The position numbers and the translations under genes were made by a program. 64,000 nucleotides of DNA, taken from assembly GCA_003415625.1 (NCBI GenBank), contig PYIU01000003.1:5952001-6016000 (forward strand), in the 5' to 3' direction. Position 1 is the stretch's first letter. Every line of letters starts with the position of its first letter. The DNA is from Aquanectria penicillioides (taxonomy: Eukaryota > Ascomycota > Sordariomycetes > Hypocreales > Nectriaceae). Positions 1-11,067 of this stretch are shown here, piece by piece. Below the pieces are notes generated by a model that saw only the letters and a list, made by a program, of their open reading frames with translations, made no database searches and was not told where the DNA came from.

Positions 1-1020
1 AAGTTGTTCTCCCGCTGCACCGGTGGCCAGCGCGGGCCGTTCCGCACCCCCAGCTCCGGTCTCACTTGGTTCAACATCATTTGGGTTTGTGTTTACCAGT
101 ACTGCTTCATTCGTTCCGCCATGACCATCGTCTCCGTCACCACCGAGGCCACTGGCCACTACTGCGAGAGCTCCAACAACGCCGCGTTTGCGCATATCTG
201 GGTAACCGTCATCGACCTCATCGCCCTTATCGTCGCCATGATCGGCCTTTTCCAGCTCTACCTCCAGCTCAAGGTGCCCGTTGCTGACTACAAGCCCTTC
301 ACCAAGTTTGTGGCCATCAAGATCGTCGTCTTCCTGTCTGTTGTCCAAACATCCGTCATCTCCCTCGTCACATCCTCTGTCGATTCCCTCGAGTCCAGCA
401 AAACGCTCGCCAACGGCGATATCAAGGTCGGCATCCCCAACCTCTTGCTCTGCATCGAAATGGCCCTCATTGCCATCTTCCATCTCTTCGCCTTTCCTTC
501 TAGCGCCTACGGTCGTCGTGCGAAGCCTACCTTCTACCCGTCCCCGGACCTCAAGCAAGGCGGCCCGCACAACGAGAATCGACAGCAGGCTCCCAGTGGT
601 GGGTTCTTGGGTCTCCGGGCCATCTTTGAGGCCATCAATCTGTGGGATGCCTTTAAAGGCATCGGCCGTGGATTCCACTGGCTTTTTGTCGGTGCCAGGA
701 ACCGCAAGAATGACATCAGCTACCAGACTGCAATACCCATGAACGAGCGTCCTTCGACTGGACGTGATAGCAATCGCTCAGACAGGGACGCCAGCCAACC
801 GCTCCAACCCGAACCTCAAGAATACAACGCACCCCCCCAATACCGCCGTACAAACTCGGCCTTGCAAAAATACGAGCAGCTAAGCAGCGAAGAGGGCGCC
901 TCACTTGTACATCATGTCCAGCCCGAACCCTATGATTCCCAAACCGCCCTGCAAACCCCTTCCCCCAGCCCACCATCGTTTCGACCTCTGGGCCAAGGAA
1001 CTGAGTATCGATCAGGGTAA
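1..1020 (+). CDS. Ost-alpha/TMEM184 (DUF300) family membrane protein, 3' part
   Basis: The reading frame is open from the first base, so the gene starts upstream of the window and only the C-terminal part is seen (about 339 codons, TAA stop). The first half has hydrophobic segments around residues 22-38, 65-90, 98-125 and 145-165 with the loop layout of organic-solute-transporter-alpha/TMEM184 proteins, which are seven-helix membrane proteins. The second half is a hydrophilic cytosolic tail rich in Pro, Gln, Ser and Arg, as in fungal members, which carry long variable tails. No intron is needed in the visible part. The family is inferred from overall character and recalled motifs, not from a search. 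In fungi these proteins are mostly uncharacterised; vacuolar or plasma-membrane location is plausible but not shown by the sequence. Confidence 0.75.
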   Translation, partial: KLFSRCTGGQRGPFRTPSSGLTWFNIIWVCVYQYCFIRSAMTIVSVTTEATGHYCESSNNAAFAHIWVTVIDLIALIVAMIGLFQLYLQLKVPVADYKPFTKFVAIKIVVFLSVVQTSVISLVTSSVDSLESSKTLANGDIKVGIPNLLLCIEMALIAIFHLFAFPSSAYGRRAKPTFYPSPDLKQGGPHNENRQQAPSGGFLGLRAIFEAINLWDAFKGIGRGFHWLFVGARNRKNDISYQTAIPMNERPSTGRDSNRSDRDASQPLQPEPQEYNAPPQYRRTNSALQKYEQLSSEEGASLVHHVQPEPYDSQTALQTPSPSPPSFRPLGQGTEYRSG

Positions 1021-2248
1021 GAGTTGATTCGTTTTTCTTTTGTCTGGGAATCTGTACTTGCGTAGTTGAAGTACGGGCATGTAGACGACCACGGCATGGG
1101 TTGGCAGCATAAGCACAGGCGTTATCTGCGTGCTAGGAATTCGGTGTGGATAACTGATGGATAAACCTGGGTTTTGATCACTAGACAGACTGTCCCCATA
1201 AGTGCGCGGGGCTCATCGGGCGGGTTGTATTTTAGTTTGCTTGTACTTTGCCACTGTTCAATTATTTCAGAATTGGTAAATTCTAACACTCACGACTCTA
1301 AACAATTTGTGCGCTCCCATTCACGTAAAATACTTGGGAGAACCGAAGAATCTCAATGGTGCAGAGGGAGCGCGTGCGACATCAATGTCGTGTATGCCTC
1401 AAATCGTTATCGTTGACCCTTGATTTTGCCAAGAGGAGGCCATCGGATGAAAGAAATAACATAATCCCGCCCGACAAAGTGAGCCAAGGAAGCACAACGT
1501 CGAGGCAGCTCGCAGAATCGAGTCAATTTTTAAGCTTGAATTTTAGCACACCAACTAGGCGGCTCCGTTCCCCTTTATGGCTTCAGGCATATTTCTTCCA
1601 TGATGCTTTAATGATGCGGATCAGCCGAAGAGCCGATCTCGTATCACCACGAGCCCACCTTGACCCAGCTGCTGTGAGCTTGGCAAGCCTCCTCCAGAAA
1701 GCACCCCGGAGGCTTGCATGTCCACCATTGAGCACAAGGCATTCGGGCTTGAGGCCTCTATTTGTATTCTTGGCACTCCTGCTAACTTCAATTGGCATCC
1801 AGTTCGGTATCCCGGTCCGATGTTGGCCAGGGGCGTCTGCGATCTCCCTGAGATGGGGTTGTATTAAAAAAAAGAAGCTTCTCGGGAGCCGGAAATGGGT
1901 GCTCAGACCATGGTCCCGGGAATTTCGGATTGTGCCTCACCCACGAATCAAAAACTCGCCAATTTTGCACCTAGCACCCTTCAGGATATCGCCAACCGAA
2001 AAAGCACCCGTCCTGACAGTTCCGTCAGCTGAGAACGGGTCCACATTCCCTTTCAAGGCCACATATTTCGGTCCTTAATCCTAGTACAGGCTTCTCCTGA
2101 CGGAAGTCCTGGGTTTCAAAAATTCAGCTCGTATTTCTAGTACCTAAGCTAAATTCAGGTCAAGTCTATATATTGTATGTAGTCCTCAGCTTCGTAGCCT
2201 ATGTATCCTGTGCTGTGCTACCACGCCAGAGGTTCCTCGATAGTCACA
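1021..2248. other. intergenic, no gene seen
   Basis: This stretch separates the Ost-alpha-like gene from the pectin lyase. Its open frames have no recognisable protein character. The last part before 2249 should hold the pectin lyase promoter, but I see no clear binding motif. Confidence 0.6.
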
Positions 2249-3670
2249 ATGAAGTTTCTTGCGCTTCTGTCTTTGATTGCCATCGCCCCCGCAGTTCATG
2301 CGCAGGTCAAGGGGAAACCCTTTGGCTTTGCCACCGGGACTACGGGAGGTGGGAGTGCAACCCCCGTCTACCCCAAGACCAACCAAGAGTAAGTCGGCGT
2401 GTACTTGGATCCTATCGTAGTGATCAGTGGGGAAAAGCCTGGGGGTGACATATTCGAGTGACCCATTGCTGACGCCTCTCTGTCTCTTCGGTTGCAGGCT
2501 TGTAAACTATCTGAGCGATGACACTGCTCGTGTTATTATGCTTGATCACACCTTCGATTTCCTCCAGACCGAAGGAAGCACCACCGCACAGTGCTGCAGT
2601 GACGATCGCACTACCAAGTGTCCCGGGGGAACCTCGAAAGGTCAACTCTGGATTCAGACGTCATGCGACAGTGGCAGCTGGGAGAAATGCACCTACTGGA
2701 ATGCCCCTAAAACGCCCCTCAAGGTCGGCAGCAACAAATCAATTGTTGGCGTCGGTGCCAAGGGTGTCATTCGGGGCAAAGGACTTCGGTTGACCAGCGG
2801 TGTCAGCAATGTGATTATTCAGAACATCCACATCACAGTGAGTCATATTTATATCGAGAAACTCTGTTATCGATTTAGACGTACCGATAACTAACATGGC
2901 GATAGGAACTGAACCCGCAGTTCGTATGGGGTGGCGACGCCGTCACCCTTGATGGATGCGACAAGGTCTGGATTGATCACAACAAATTCTCTCTTATTGG
3001 CAGGCAAATGATTGTGTCGGGCTGGGGCGCTGCCGGCCACGTCACCATCTCGGATAACGAATTCGACGGCAAAACAACTTGGTCTGCTGGTTGCAATGGT
3101 AAGCATTACTGGACTATGCTTCTCCTTGGGGAGAAGGACTGGTATACCATTTCTGGCAATTGGTTCCACGATGTTTCTGGTCGCACGCCTCACATCGGAA
3201 CTGACCATACGGCTTCCAAAATCATTATTCATGCCGTCAACAACTATTTCCAGGTCAGTCCCCACATCTTCACAATGGCTTCGATAAAAGTCTCCTCATG
3301 GACATGGCAACGCTAACATATTCTGCAGAACGTCGGTGGTCACTGCTTCGATATCGACACCAATACTTGGTTGCTAATTGAAGGAAACTACTTTGACTCT
3401 GTGACGACTCCAGTCACCCAAACCACGTACTCTGCCGGCGGACAAGTGTACTTTGTTCAAACCGTCGACGAGGCCTCCAAGGCCCAGAGTGCCCTTGGCT
3501 ATATCCCCGAGTGGAATCGCCTTGCAAACTCGGGCGCGGTTAAGACAATCGTCTCTCAAAGTGCCCTCAGCACCCTGGGTCAGTACCAAAGCAACATCAA
3601 ATGGACTCATTGGAAGGTGGGTGATGTCCCTGGGCTGGTCAAGTCAAAGGCAGGTGTTGGAAAGATCTAG
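2249..3670 (+). CDS. secreted pectin lyase (polysaccharide lyase family 1)
   Basis: Four exons rebuild a 389-residue protein in phase: 2249-2388, 2498-2837, 2906-3253 and 3329-3670. Introns have donors GTAAGT, GTGAGT, GTCAGT and GTCAGT-like sequence, with NAG acceptors. The start opens a signal peptide of about 18 residues (hydrophobic, ending in AVHA before Gln-Val-Lys). The protein is a PL1 parallel beta-helix of normal length. It has WIDHNKFSLIGRQ in the middle, which is characteristic of pectin lyases rather than pectate lyases, and an SGRTPHIG segment whose Arg matches the family's catalytic arginine. Such enzymes cleave methyl-esterified homogalacturonan by beta-elimination outside the cell. 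The gene is convergent with the reductase gene 198 bp downstream. It looks intact. Pectin versus pectate specificity is inferred from the motif alone. Confidence 0.92.
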
Positions 3671-3868
3671 AGTACAGCAGTGGTTCTTTTCAAAGTTGAG
3701 TGGATTATCTATGTTAGTGTATTATAATATGTTTTGCCTTAGTGCAAAAGACAGGCCTTGGTTGGTCTCAAACATTCCGCTTTCTACATCTAAATATTGT
3801 GAATGATTACCTTTATCCAGGTTCAATGCCTAACACAAATCGCAGCAATCCATTTGGCAGATTATGAT

Positions 3869-4936
3869 CTACACAATCAATTTGGTAAGGAGCTTGCCCT
3901 GGTTGCCGCCGCTGAACAGCCGCATCCAGACCTCAGGCTGCTCCTCGATAGGAGCCTCTACCACAGTCTCGGAGTCCTGGAGCTTGATTCGGCCATCGGC
4001 CGTAGCGCCAATGAGCTCCCCGAGAATGTCGGGGATCTTCTCCATATAATCCAGCATGATAAAGCCCCGGATGTTAATTCTCATCGAGATCAACTCAAAC
4101 CAATTTCGCAGAGCCATGGGCTCGTCAGAGTTGTATCCACTAACAGCACCGCAGACGGCGATCTTGCCGTTCTTCTTCATGCGGGTCAGCATGGCGTCCA
4201 AGACGTGGCCTCCAACATTGTCGAAGTAAACGTCCACCTCACTGGGGGTAGCGGCCTTCAAGTCTTCAGCGAAGGTTGGGCTCTTGTAGTTGACGCAATC
4301 GTAGGCGCCAAGCTGGTCTCGCACCCACGCACACTTCTCGTCAGATCCGGCAATACCAATGACGCGCTTGGCACCCAGTAGCTTGACGGCAATCTGAATG
4401 GCCATGGATCCTGTGGCACCCGCCGCGGCAGAGACGACAATGGTGTCGCCGGCCTTGGCCTCTGCAGCGTAGTACAGACCGGTGTATGCAGCAATGCCAG
4501 AGGCTCCAAAGGCGCCGAGGTAGTGAGTGAGCGCAAGGTTTCCGGGCAAAGGAGACAGAGCCTGGCTGTTGGCAGCCTCCAAGATCACAAACTCGCTCCA
4601 GGTACCCAAGTGGAAGTCCATGACCAAATCTCCGGCCTTGAAGGTGGGGGAAGCCGACTCGATAACCTCAGCGATGATGCCGGACCGCATAGCGGAGCCC
4701 AGGGGGACCGTGGGAACATAAAAGCGCTCAGGGGCCACGGTGCTCTGGATAAAGTTTCGAAGGCCAGTATCGTTCGAAAAGTACTGGACCTTGCAGAGAA
4801 TTTGGCCGTCCTTCAACTGGGGCAGTTCAACCGTCTGCAACTTGAAGGTCGCATCGGGTCCAGAGAGGACGGGAGCGCCGGTAGGCTTGGAAGCCAGGAC
4901 CCATTGCTTGGTGGTGGTGGGGGTAGAGGTGGCCAT
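3869..4936 (-). CDS. MDR-family NAD(P)H-dependent reductase (PTGR/CurA/zinc-independent type)
   Basis: A single-exon gene of 355 residues starting at ATG 4936. It has the two-domain medium-chain dehydrogenase/reductase layout: an N-terminal catalytic domain and a Rossmann domain with AAAGATGSMAIQIA near residues 170-183. A VCGAVSGYN segment lies further on. The usual zinc-binding cysteines of alcohol dehydrogenases are absent. This points to the leukotriene-B4 12-hydroxydehydrogenase/prostaglandin reductase/curcumin reductase group, which reduces enones and related double bonds with NADPH. The substrate cannot be predicted. The 5' flank just beyond the start is purine-rich on the coding strand (4938-4998), a common fungal leader feature. 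The gene looks intact. Confidence 0.9.
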   Translation of the reverse strand: MATSTPTTTKQWVLASKPTGAPVLSGPDATFKLQTVELPQLKDGQILCKVQYFSNDTGLRNFIQSTVAPERFYVPTVPLGSAMRSGIIAEVIESASPTFKAGDLVMDFHLGTWSEFVILEAANSQALSPLPGNLALTHYLGAFGASGIAAYTGLYYAAEAKAGDTIVVSAAAGATGSMAIQIAVKLLGAKRVIGIAGSDEKCAWVRDQLGAYDCVNYKSPTFAEDLKAATPSEVDVYFDNVGGHVLDAMLTRMKKNGKIAVCGAVSGYNSDEPMALRNWFELISMRINIRGFIMLDYMEKIPDILGELIGATADGRIKLQDSETVVEAPIEEQPEVWMRLFSGGNQGKLLTKLIV

Positions 4937-6444
4937 GTTTTCTGCTTCCTTTTTCTCGGTTCTTTACTTTGCTCTTGTTCTTTTTTTGCTTTTTTAAAGC
5001 TCTTCCCCTTAGTCTATTGACAAAATTCACAGAAATTTATAAGTGGTTATCTGGCTTGGTTCGTTTCGTTTCTATCGTGTATTTATAGATGCTAGTTGTT
5101 GTTGGGCTAATTGCCAGGGGCAGGTTTGACAGAGGGCTAGCCGCTATTGTGTTCCCCGACGGCCCGTGCAAGGCCGAGGTGTTAAATTACATGACAGTGT
5201 TCCATCTTGGATGGAGTGTAGTAACCGCATTGGTTTGGAGATCGTCGTTCGCAAAACTAGGACTCTGGTTTGGTAAACTAGCAAGGAAATCCCATGTTAT
5301 GGGTTTCATGCAGTCCCGACGTTGTCCCGAGCTGGGCCATGGCAGGCGATTGAGTGATGACAAGTTGAAATCTTCCTCGTAGGAGCCGAGATGGGCCAAT
5401 CGGCGATGGACTTGAATGCCTTTGACAGCCTGGTCGCCGTTATGTTGCTTGGCAGCCAAAGGATTGCGGAGGAAGATTCGTCACTTTTCCCCGGCTTTGT
5501 TGGGGCTCTGCAGCATCAGTAGTGTGCGGCACAGTTGTAGTTCGAGATCCTCCGGCACGCCAAGTTATCTCTGGATGACTTGCTCCGTGGTAGCCAGCCA
5601 AGTTTGGACAAAACGACCGCCAAAAAGCCTGGGATGTTGGCAGACAGGGTGTCAGGGCTCTTGAGAAAGGGCATTAGCTAATTGATGGAGAGCAAGTCTG
5701 CCAAGTTTGCAGATCAAAACTACGTCGAGCGACCGGAGCAGTTCCCAATTCTGCAATTTGCCGTGGCTCGGACTTGAGCTCCGCAAAATGCGGAGACTGA
5801 CCCTCTGTTGCCCCAGCCAGTTCGACGACGAGGTGCAGAACATGGCGCCTGTGTGTTTTTCCAGATGCACGACCTTGGCATTTTCTTGTCAAAAGCCCGA
5901 CATAGGCCTGGTAGGGAGAAGAGACGATCCGGGGGGGTTGGACACGACTAGCCAGGGCACATCGCCTCGCTACCGGCGAGCATCGAGGGGGCGTCCAACG
6001 GCAAGGGGACAATTATCAACGGCACGGTAAGAGGCTAGCAACAACCAAGCATCGGCTATCGGCCAAGTGTCTGCTAGTAAGCGGGCCGAGTTGCCATCAC
6101 CAGGTGGTGTTTGCCTCCCCCTCCCCCCTATGTGGGGATATCCATGCGGTACTAAGGTTTCCGGTCGTTTCGTAACGTGACAGCAAACCTATGCACTGGG
6201 AACCCTTGCTGGGGCAAAATTGCTTGAAAAAATTACAATGTCGAAGTTGCCCGGCCCCACGAAGAGATCTTCAGTTTCATCGTAGGTTTTGTCATAGTGC
6301 TGTTGAAGTAGTGTCCAGTGCGTTCGCACTTATAGCGTGGATGTGTCCATTTCCTAAAATAAAAAGGAAATCACTAGCCTTGTAATGCGGACTTTCGTCT
6401 ACATACTCACTAACCTCGACTATCAATCAATTCTCACCCGCATC
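4937..6444. other. intergenic, divergent promoter region; no gene seen
   Basis: This region lies between the starts of the reductase (minus) and the rhodopsin-like gene (plus), so it must hold both promoters. Short open frames on both strands lack recognisable protein character. No repeat or RNA gene was seen. Confidence 0.55.
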
Positions 6445-7902
6445 ATGGCGAAGGCAGAGGTCTTTTACCCCGTAAAAGGCTACGTACGGGCCGAACTCAT
6501 CATCAACTGCATCTTCGTCTTCATTGTGTTGGTGGTGGTCTCTCTGAGAGTTGTAGGACGTCTGTTGGGTCCCAGACTAGGTTGGGACGATGGATTGGTC
6601 TTGCTTGCAACTGTTCGTCCTCATCGCATCACCCAAACACATTCTTCACTGACAAACAATCATGTAGCCATTAGCCGTGGCGATGCTGGTCTGCCAGGGC
6701 TTCTGTAAGTTTTCTTTCCATGGCCGACTGCCGTAAAAGAAGCTGACATGTCTCCCTCAGACGCTCCTATAGGAAATGGATATAGTTTAATTGATCACCC
6801 AGATCGTAAGTTTACTTATTATCCACTTAGCGATCTTTAGAAGCACTGTAAAGAGTTGCTTAACTATCGCCGCCATTACCGTTGCGCTCTTGTAAAGCTC
6901 ATCGAGGGCCTATGTGGCTAACTCCGAACCTATTAGTTGCGGCCAATGTCCCATTCATCCTCCAGGTATTACATATATCCCCCCAAGCCATGTTTCAGGT
7001 CAATTAACTTACACCACTCGCCAGTTGACCTTCTGCCTGCAGATTGTATACGTTACTTTGCTTGCAGCGGTCAAGGGCAGTATGCTCTGCTTTTTTCTTC
7101 GCGTTTTCCCCACTCGATTCATGCAGACCGCATCTAAGATTGCCTTGGTATTCGTCTCACTATGGCTTGTTTCTTACCTTTGCGCATGTATATTCCTCTG
7201 CAAGCCAGTCTCGGCGCAGTGGACTGGAGTTGGGACGTGTGGCGCGTATATCCCGATGATTCAGTCACTCATTGCAACCAATGCCGTTGGTGACCTCGTC
7301 ATCATGGCGTTGCCGATGCACAGCATTTGGAGCTTGCAGACACGAAGAGCCGACAAGATTGGTATCACCTCTTGTTTCGCTCTTGGCCTTGCGTATAGCC
7401 CTCTCCCCTCTCCAGTTTGCGAGAATCTATACTAACATGTTCCTCCAGTTGCGTTGTATGCGCCATATTCCGATTGATTTACATCTCAACAGTCGATCTC
7501 ACCACCAACGTCACTGGAACCATGCCGACAACGATTTTCCTCTTCATCCTCGAGCCCAACCTGGCGATTCTTTGCGTAAGCATCCCAATGCTTCGACCAT
7601 TCTACGCGAAATATAAGAGGAGAATGGGAGGTTCCAGACTGCAGGAGTATTCGGATGAACAAAGCAGTGGATTCAAGGATCAAAGCCAATCTGGTCAGAG
7701 GAGTGATGCTCGGATGCAATCTCAGCCTGAGAATGTCTCGACTTGGGAGATGGATGAATACTATCCTCAAAGAAAGGGATCGCATGATGCAGCAGTGACA
7801 AGGGTTGGCGATGAGTCTGGGTCAGAGAAGGACTTGACAGCATCGCCAGGATATCGAGAAGAGATCAGAGTGGAAACGGAGTGGACAATTACTCGCCAGT
7901 AG
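6445..7902 (+). CDS. rhodopsin-fold (SAT4/PTH11-like) integral membrane protein
   Basis: Six exons join in phase to a 373-residue protein: 6445-6612, 6668-6704, 6761-6805, 6898-6965, 7043-7392 and 7449-7902. The start ATG 6445 gives a short extracellular N-terminus before the first helix. The family pattern is seen in order: GWDDGLVLLAT with PLAVAMLVCQGF, an IDHPD segment, IVYVTLLAAVKGSMLCFFLRVF, SLIATNAVGDLVIMALPM and IFLFILEPNLAILCVSIPML. These fit the seven-helix fungal rhodopsin-domain family that includes non-CFEM PTH11-like proteins. A Ser/Gln/Glu-rich cytosolic tail follows. No CFEM cysteine domain is present. Exon 4 is the least certain: its acceptor (AAAG at 6897) was chosen because it restores phase and a hydrophobic helix. 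The ligand and role are unknown. Confidence 0.8.
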
Positions 7903-9690
7903 ATTCATAACTGGAAGGCTCACATATTAAAGTTTTCATTTCTTCTTGATAGAGAATCTAAATACATGAATGCTCAATGTAACAATTATCAACATGGCGC
8001 TGCTATGATTCCCAGTGAATCCTGGGATCATTATCAGTCTCGAGAAGCCACAAAAAAGAGGGGAAAGAGGAGAAGAAAAAAGAATTTATTTGCAAAAGGC
8101 ATTATTGATTGGATAAAGTCCGAATAACAGGAGACTCAGATGAATCTCAACGAATCCATGTGTATGCTACAACTTCAACCAGTACCTGCCATAGGTTTGA
8201 CTACTTCAAAGCCTTTCGAGAACCTGGACCTCTATGTAGGTCATAAGTTATAACTCAACAGTTTTACAAACAAGCAGCTTTAGATGTGATTTTCTTCTTT
8301 AAGAATTCGAACAGATTTTTACACACACGTTACATGCCGCCAGTGAGCTCCTCGCTTCCAACTTAAACGTGAGACAGCCAGAAGGAATTTGATATTTCAA
8401 AGGCCGTTTCCCCAATGCCTCTAGGAAACCATCATAAGGCATGCAGGGCTGACCCAACCGAGGTATTTTGACCGGATTATCTCGGAATATCATGGAAAAC
8501 AAATATGATCTCGGAAAGAACTGGAATTAATCGAAGAGCCCCTGGATGCGTCAACAATATTCAACATCGTTCTGTTTATTTTACAAGTTTTGTGTCTTCA
8601 TAGCTTGAGATCTCACACCTCTGTTTTCATTCCTTGGCCATCCTGTTTAGGAAATTCTCTTCTTCTTCTTTATATCAACACTGATTTGGAAGCCGCCAAA
8701 TTGTTACCACAGCATGTTGCTGATTTCATCACAGACTACATACTCTAGCATAGGTCCTACGCTCGCTCTAGAGTCCACATGCATTGAGAAGACATCGGTG
8801 AGTCCAATCATGAAATATTTATCCCAAATCAAAAGTTCCAATGCCTCTAGATTTTATTTGTCGCTATTTCCATCCTTGGTAATCGCTTTTTTTTTAGCTA
8901 TCTTATCCGTAATGCCAGACCTAGCCTCGGATCGAGGTCTCGAACTACGGCATGTGAAAGGAGATTCAGGGAGGCAGAAACTGCACTATCCCTCTTTCAC
9001 CGTTTCTATCGGACTTTTTGTTTGTAAAATCGACCAAATGCATCTCATTGCAGGGTTCATGGGGTGCTCACGTAGGCTGAGGGATCACGCTCAACGTTGT
9101 GATGACGAATCACCGCCTCCCGCTCAAGGGTCTTCAGGTTGGTGGTGAGAAGCAGGAGAGGAAAACGGAACCTGAAACACGCTCTACCATTTTTCAATTA
9201 AGAACGGCAGCTTTTCTGGGGGTAGTGGTAAACATTCCGGGGTCTTTCAAACATGGTGGGTTCTTAGGCACCCCTGGTCATCAAGCCCCTTGTCATCGTG
9301 AACTAACTGGATGGCTAGACGAGACAGTGGCCATGGGCAAAATTCAGCACGCGAACGGCGTCAGATCGCTGCAGATACCGTATGTTCATGAACGACTTAT
9401 AGATTTGGCAAACACGGTGTTGGATCCTGCAATCGGATTCCCTTTTTTTTTTCTTTTTTTTTTATGATTTCCAAGTGAAAGTTAATATATTTCCCCCTCA
9501 CATTTCAAACGCCTAGCCACTAAAGATTGGGCGATGACGCGTCCAATCTGGCTACCCCTGACCACTATCTTAACTTCGTAGCATTAATTATTGATGTACA
9601 GTATACAGAAGCAAACAGCACTAGTCCATTATTGAAAATTCCCCTCAAGAATTCTATTTTTTTATTTCCAAGACTGCTGAGGCTGTCACA
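7903..9690. other. intergenic between convergent genes; no gene seen
   Basis: About 1.8 kb of moderately AT-rich sequence with T-tracts (for example 9440-9464). A plus-strand open frame at 8714-9148 has no recognisable character, so I do not call it. The flanking genes are convergent, so mostly 3' sequence is expected. Confidence 0.5.
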
Positions 9691-11067
9691 TCAAGCATGG
9701 CCCTTGGAATTGCTTTTACCTGAGTTCGATTTAACAGAGAGCCCAAGGAGTTTACCGATGCTGAAGCTGAAGCTACCGCTTGTGCTTTGATGAGAATAGC
9801 TTCCAGAGGTGATGCCGTTGTTTGACCCCTCGCCCGAGTGCGAGTGTCCGGAGTTGCCATTGTTACTTTCACAATCACAATCCCCCGAACCCTGGCCGGC
9901 AGACTCAGTAGCGGCTGGAGACTCGTTCACCTCAGTGGCAGCTGGCGCCTCCGTGGTTTCGGCGACGGCAGGAGATTCAGTGGTCTCAGCAGCGGCAGGA
10001 GATTCGGTGGTCTCGGCAACGGGGTTAATTGAAGTCGTAAGAGTAGTGCCAACAGAGGCCGCAGCACTGGTGGCAGCGGCACTAGTGACGGCAGCACTAG
10101 CGGCAGTAGTCGTATCAGAGGAGTCGTCTAAATAATCGACAGCATCAAACTCAATGCTGGTATAGTCGCCAGTCTGATCGCCATAAGTGTAGTTTTCAGC
10201 CGGGTTGAAGTTGTTGATTTTGATGCTCGTGACCACCATGGTAAATGGACCTTCGTCATAGTCCGTCTCGCCACCGGCCCAGGAGATGGTTCCAGCAGCG
10301 TTGTCACTGTCACCTCCAGCCCAGATGCCAAGCTTAACTCGCGAAGGAGTCTGGGGGAACTCGCTTCCACTGCTGGCATCGGCGTAGTTGAGAGTTCGGA
10401 TTAGGCTTCCGTCGATGTACCAGCTCAACGCGTCAGAGGTCCAATAGAGGGTGTAGTTGTGGCTGGTATCCTGGGTGTCATCCACAGACTCGGTCGTGCT
10501 TCGACCAGAAGATGTAGAGATGCCCTTGCCGAAGTAGTTGGTTTGAACCTCATCCGGATAGCCACCGAGCCACTCCCAATCACTTGCAAGTTGTTAGTTT
10601 TGTAGTCACTCCTGCAGCAGAAGTTATTTTACGCACACTTCGTCTTCGTCGTCGGAGAGAAGAATGGCACAAGAGACAATACCGGTGCCAGAGGCAGCTC
10701 TCATATGAACCTCAACACGGCCGAAAAAGATGTACCATGATGTCTGGAGAGTAGGAGAGTCGCCTTTCTCGCTGATGATGAACTCGGCACCCGCGCTGGT
10801 GTAGTTTACGTCACCGCCACCAACGGACTCCCAGTTATCGTCATCAGCTCCTGATGTGAAGTCCCACGAGTAGGTGGAACTGCTCGTGTACCCAGTATCA
10901 GCGTCACAGTCGGCTTTGAGGTCAATGTTAACGTAATGGTCTCGACGTGCGGAGTTGGAGAGGTATCCATCCTACTGACTTTCTTCAAGGGGGTTGCATT
11001 CGGTAGCGACGGCTTTGGTCAACAAGGCGGCCGCTGCCGCCAAAATGAAAGTATAATGTTTATACAT
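9691..11067 (-). CDS. Crh-type cell-wall transglycosylase (GH16)
   Basis: Three exons give 418 residues: 11067-10980, 10913-10637 and 10582-9691. Exon 1 encodes a signal peptide and a TECNPLEE segment, the N-terminal cysteine start typical of Crh proteins. The intron 10979-10914 (donor GTCAGT, TTAAC branch, AAG acceptor) removes an in-frame TAG and restores phase. The second intron joins the GH16 catalytic box DEVDWEW (ExDxE), followed by VQTNYFGKG and the TLYWTSDALSWYIDG strand. Crh enzymes link chitin to beta-1,6/1,3-glucan in the wall. After the domain comes a long Ser/Thr/Ala/Glu linker with repeated ETTESPA units and then a Ser/Gly-rich tail. I see no clear hydrophobic GPI-attachment tail, unusual for the family: the protein may be secreted or its 3' end mis-modelled. 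Confidence 0.88.
9915..10030 (-). repeat. in-gene repeats encoding the ETTESPA linker
   Basis: Imperfect tandem copies of a roughly 27-33 bp unit lie in the linker part of the Crh-type gene. They encode successive ETTESPA/ETTEAPA/EVNESPA-like heptads, a presumably O-glycosylated stalk. Such repeats often vary in copy number between strains. Confidence 0.7.

Noticed and set aside
8714..9148. 144-residue plus-strand frame
   Set aside because: No family resemblance; flanking genes suggest only 3' sequence.
10914..10979. In-frame TAG early in the Crh-type gene, first read as a nonsense mutation
   Set aside because: A 66-nt intron with GTCAGT donor, TTAAC branch and AAG acceptor removes it and keeps phase, giving the expected cysteine-rich start.
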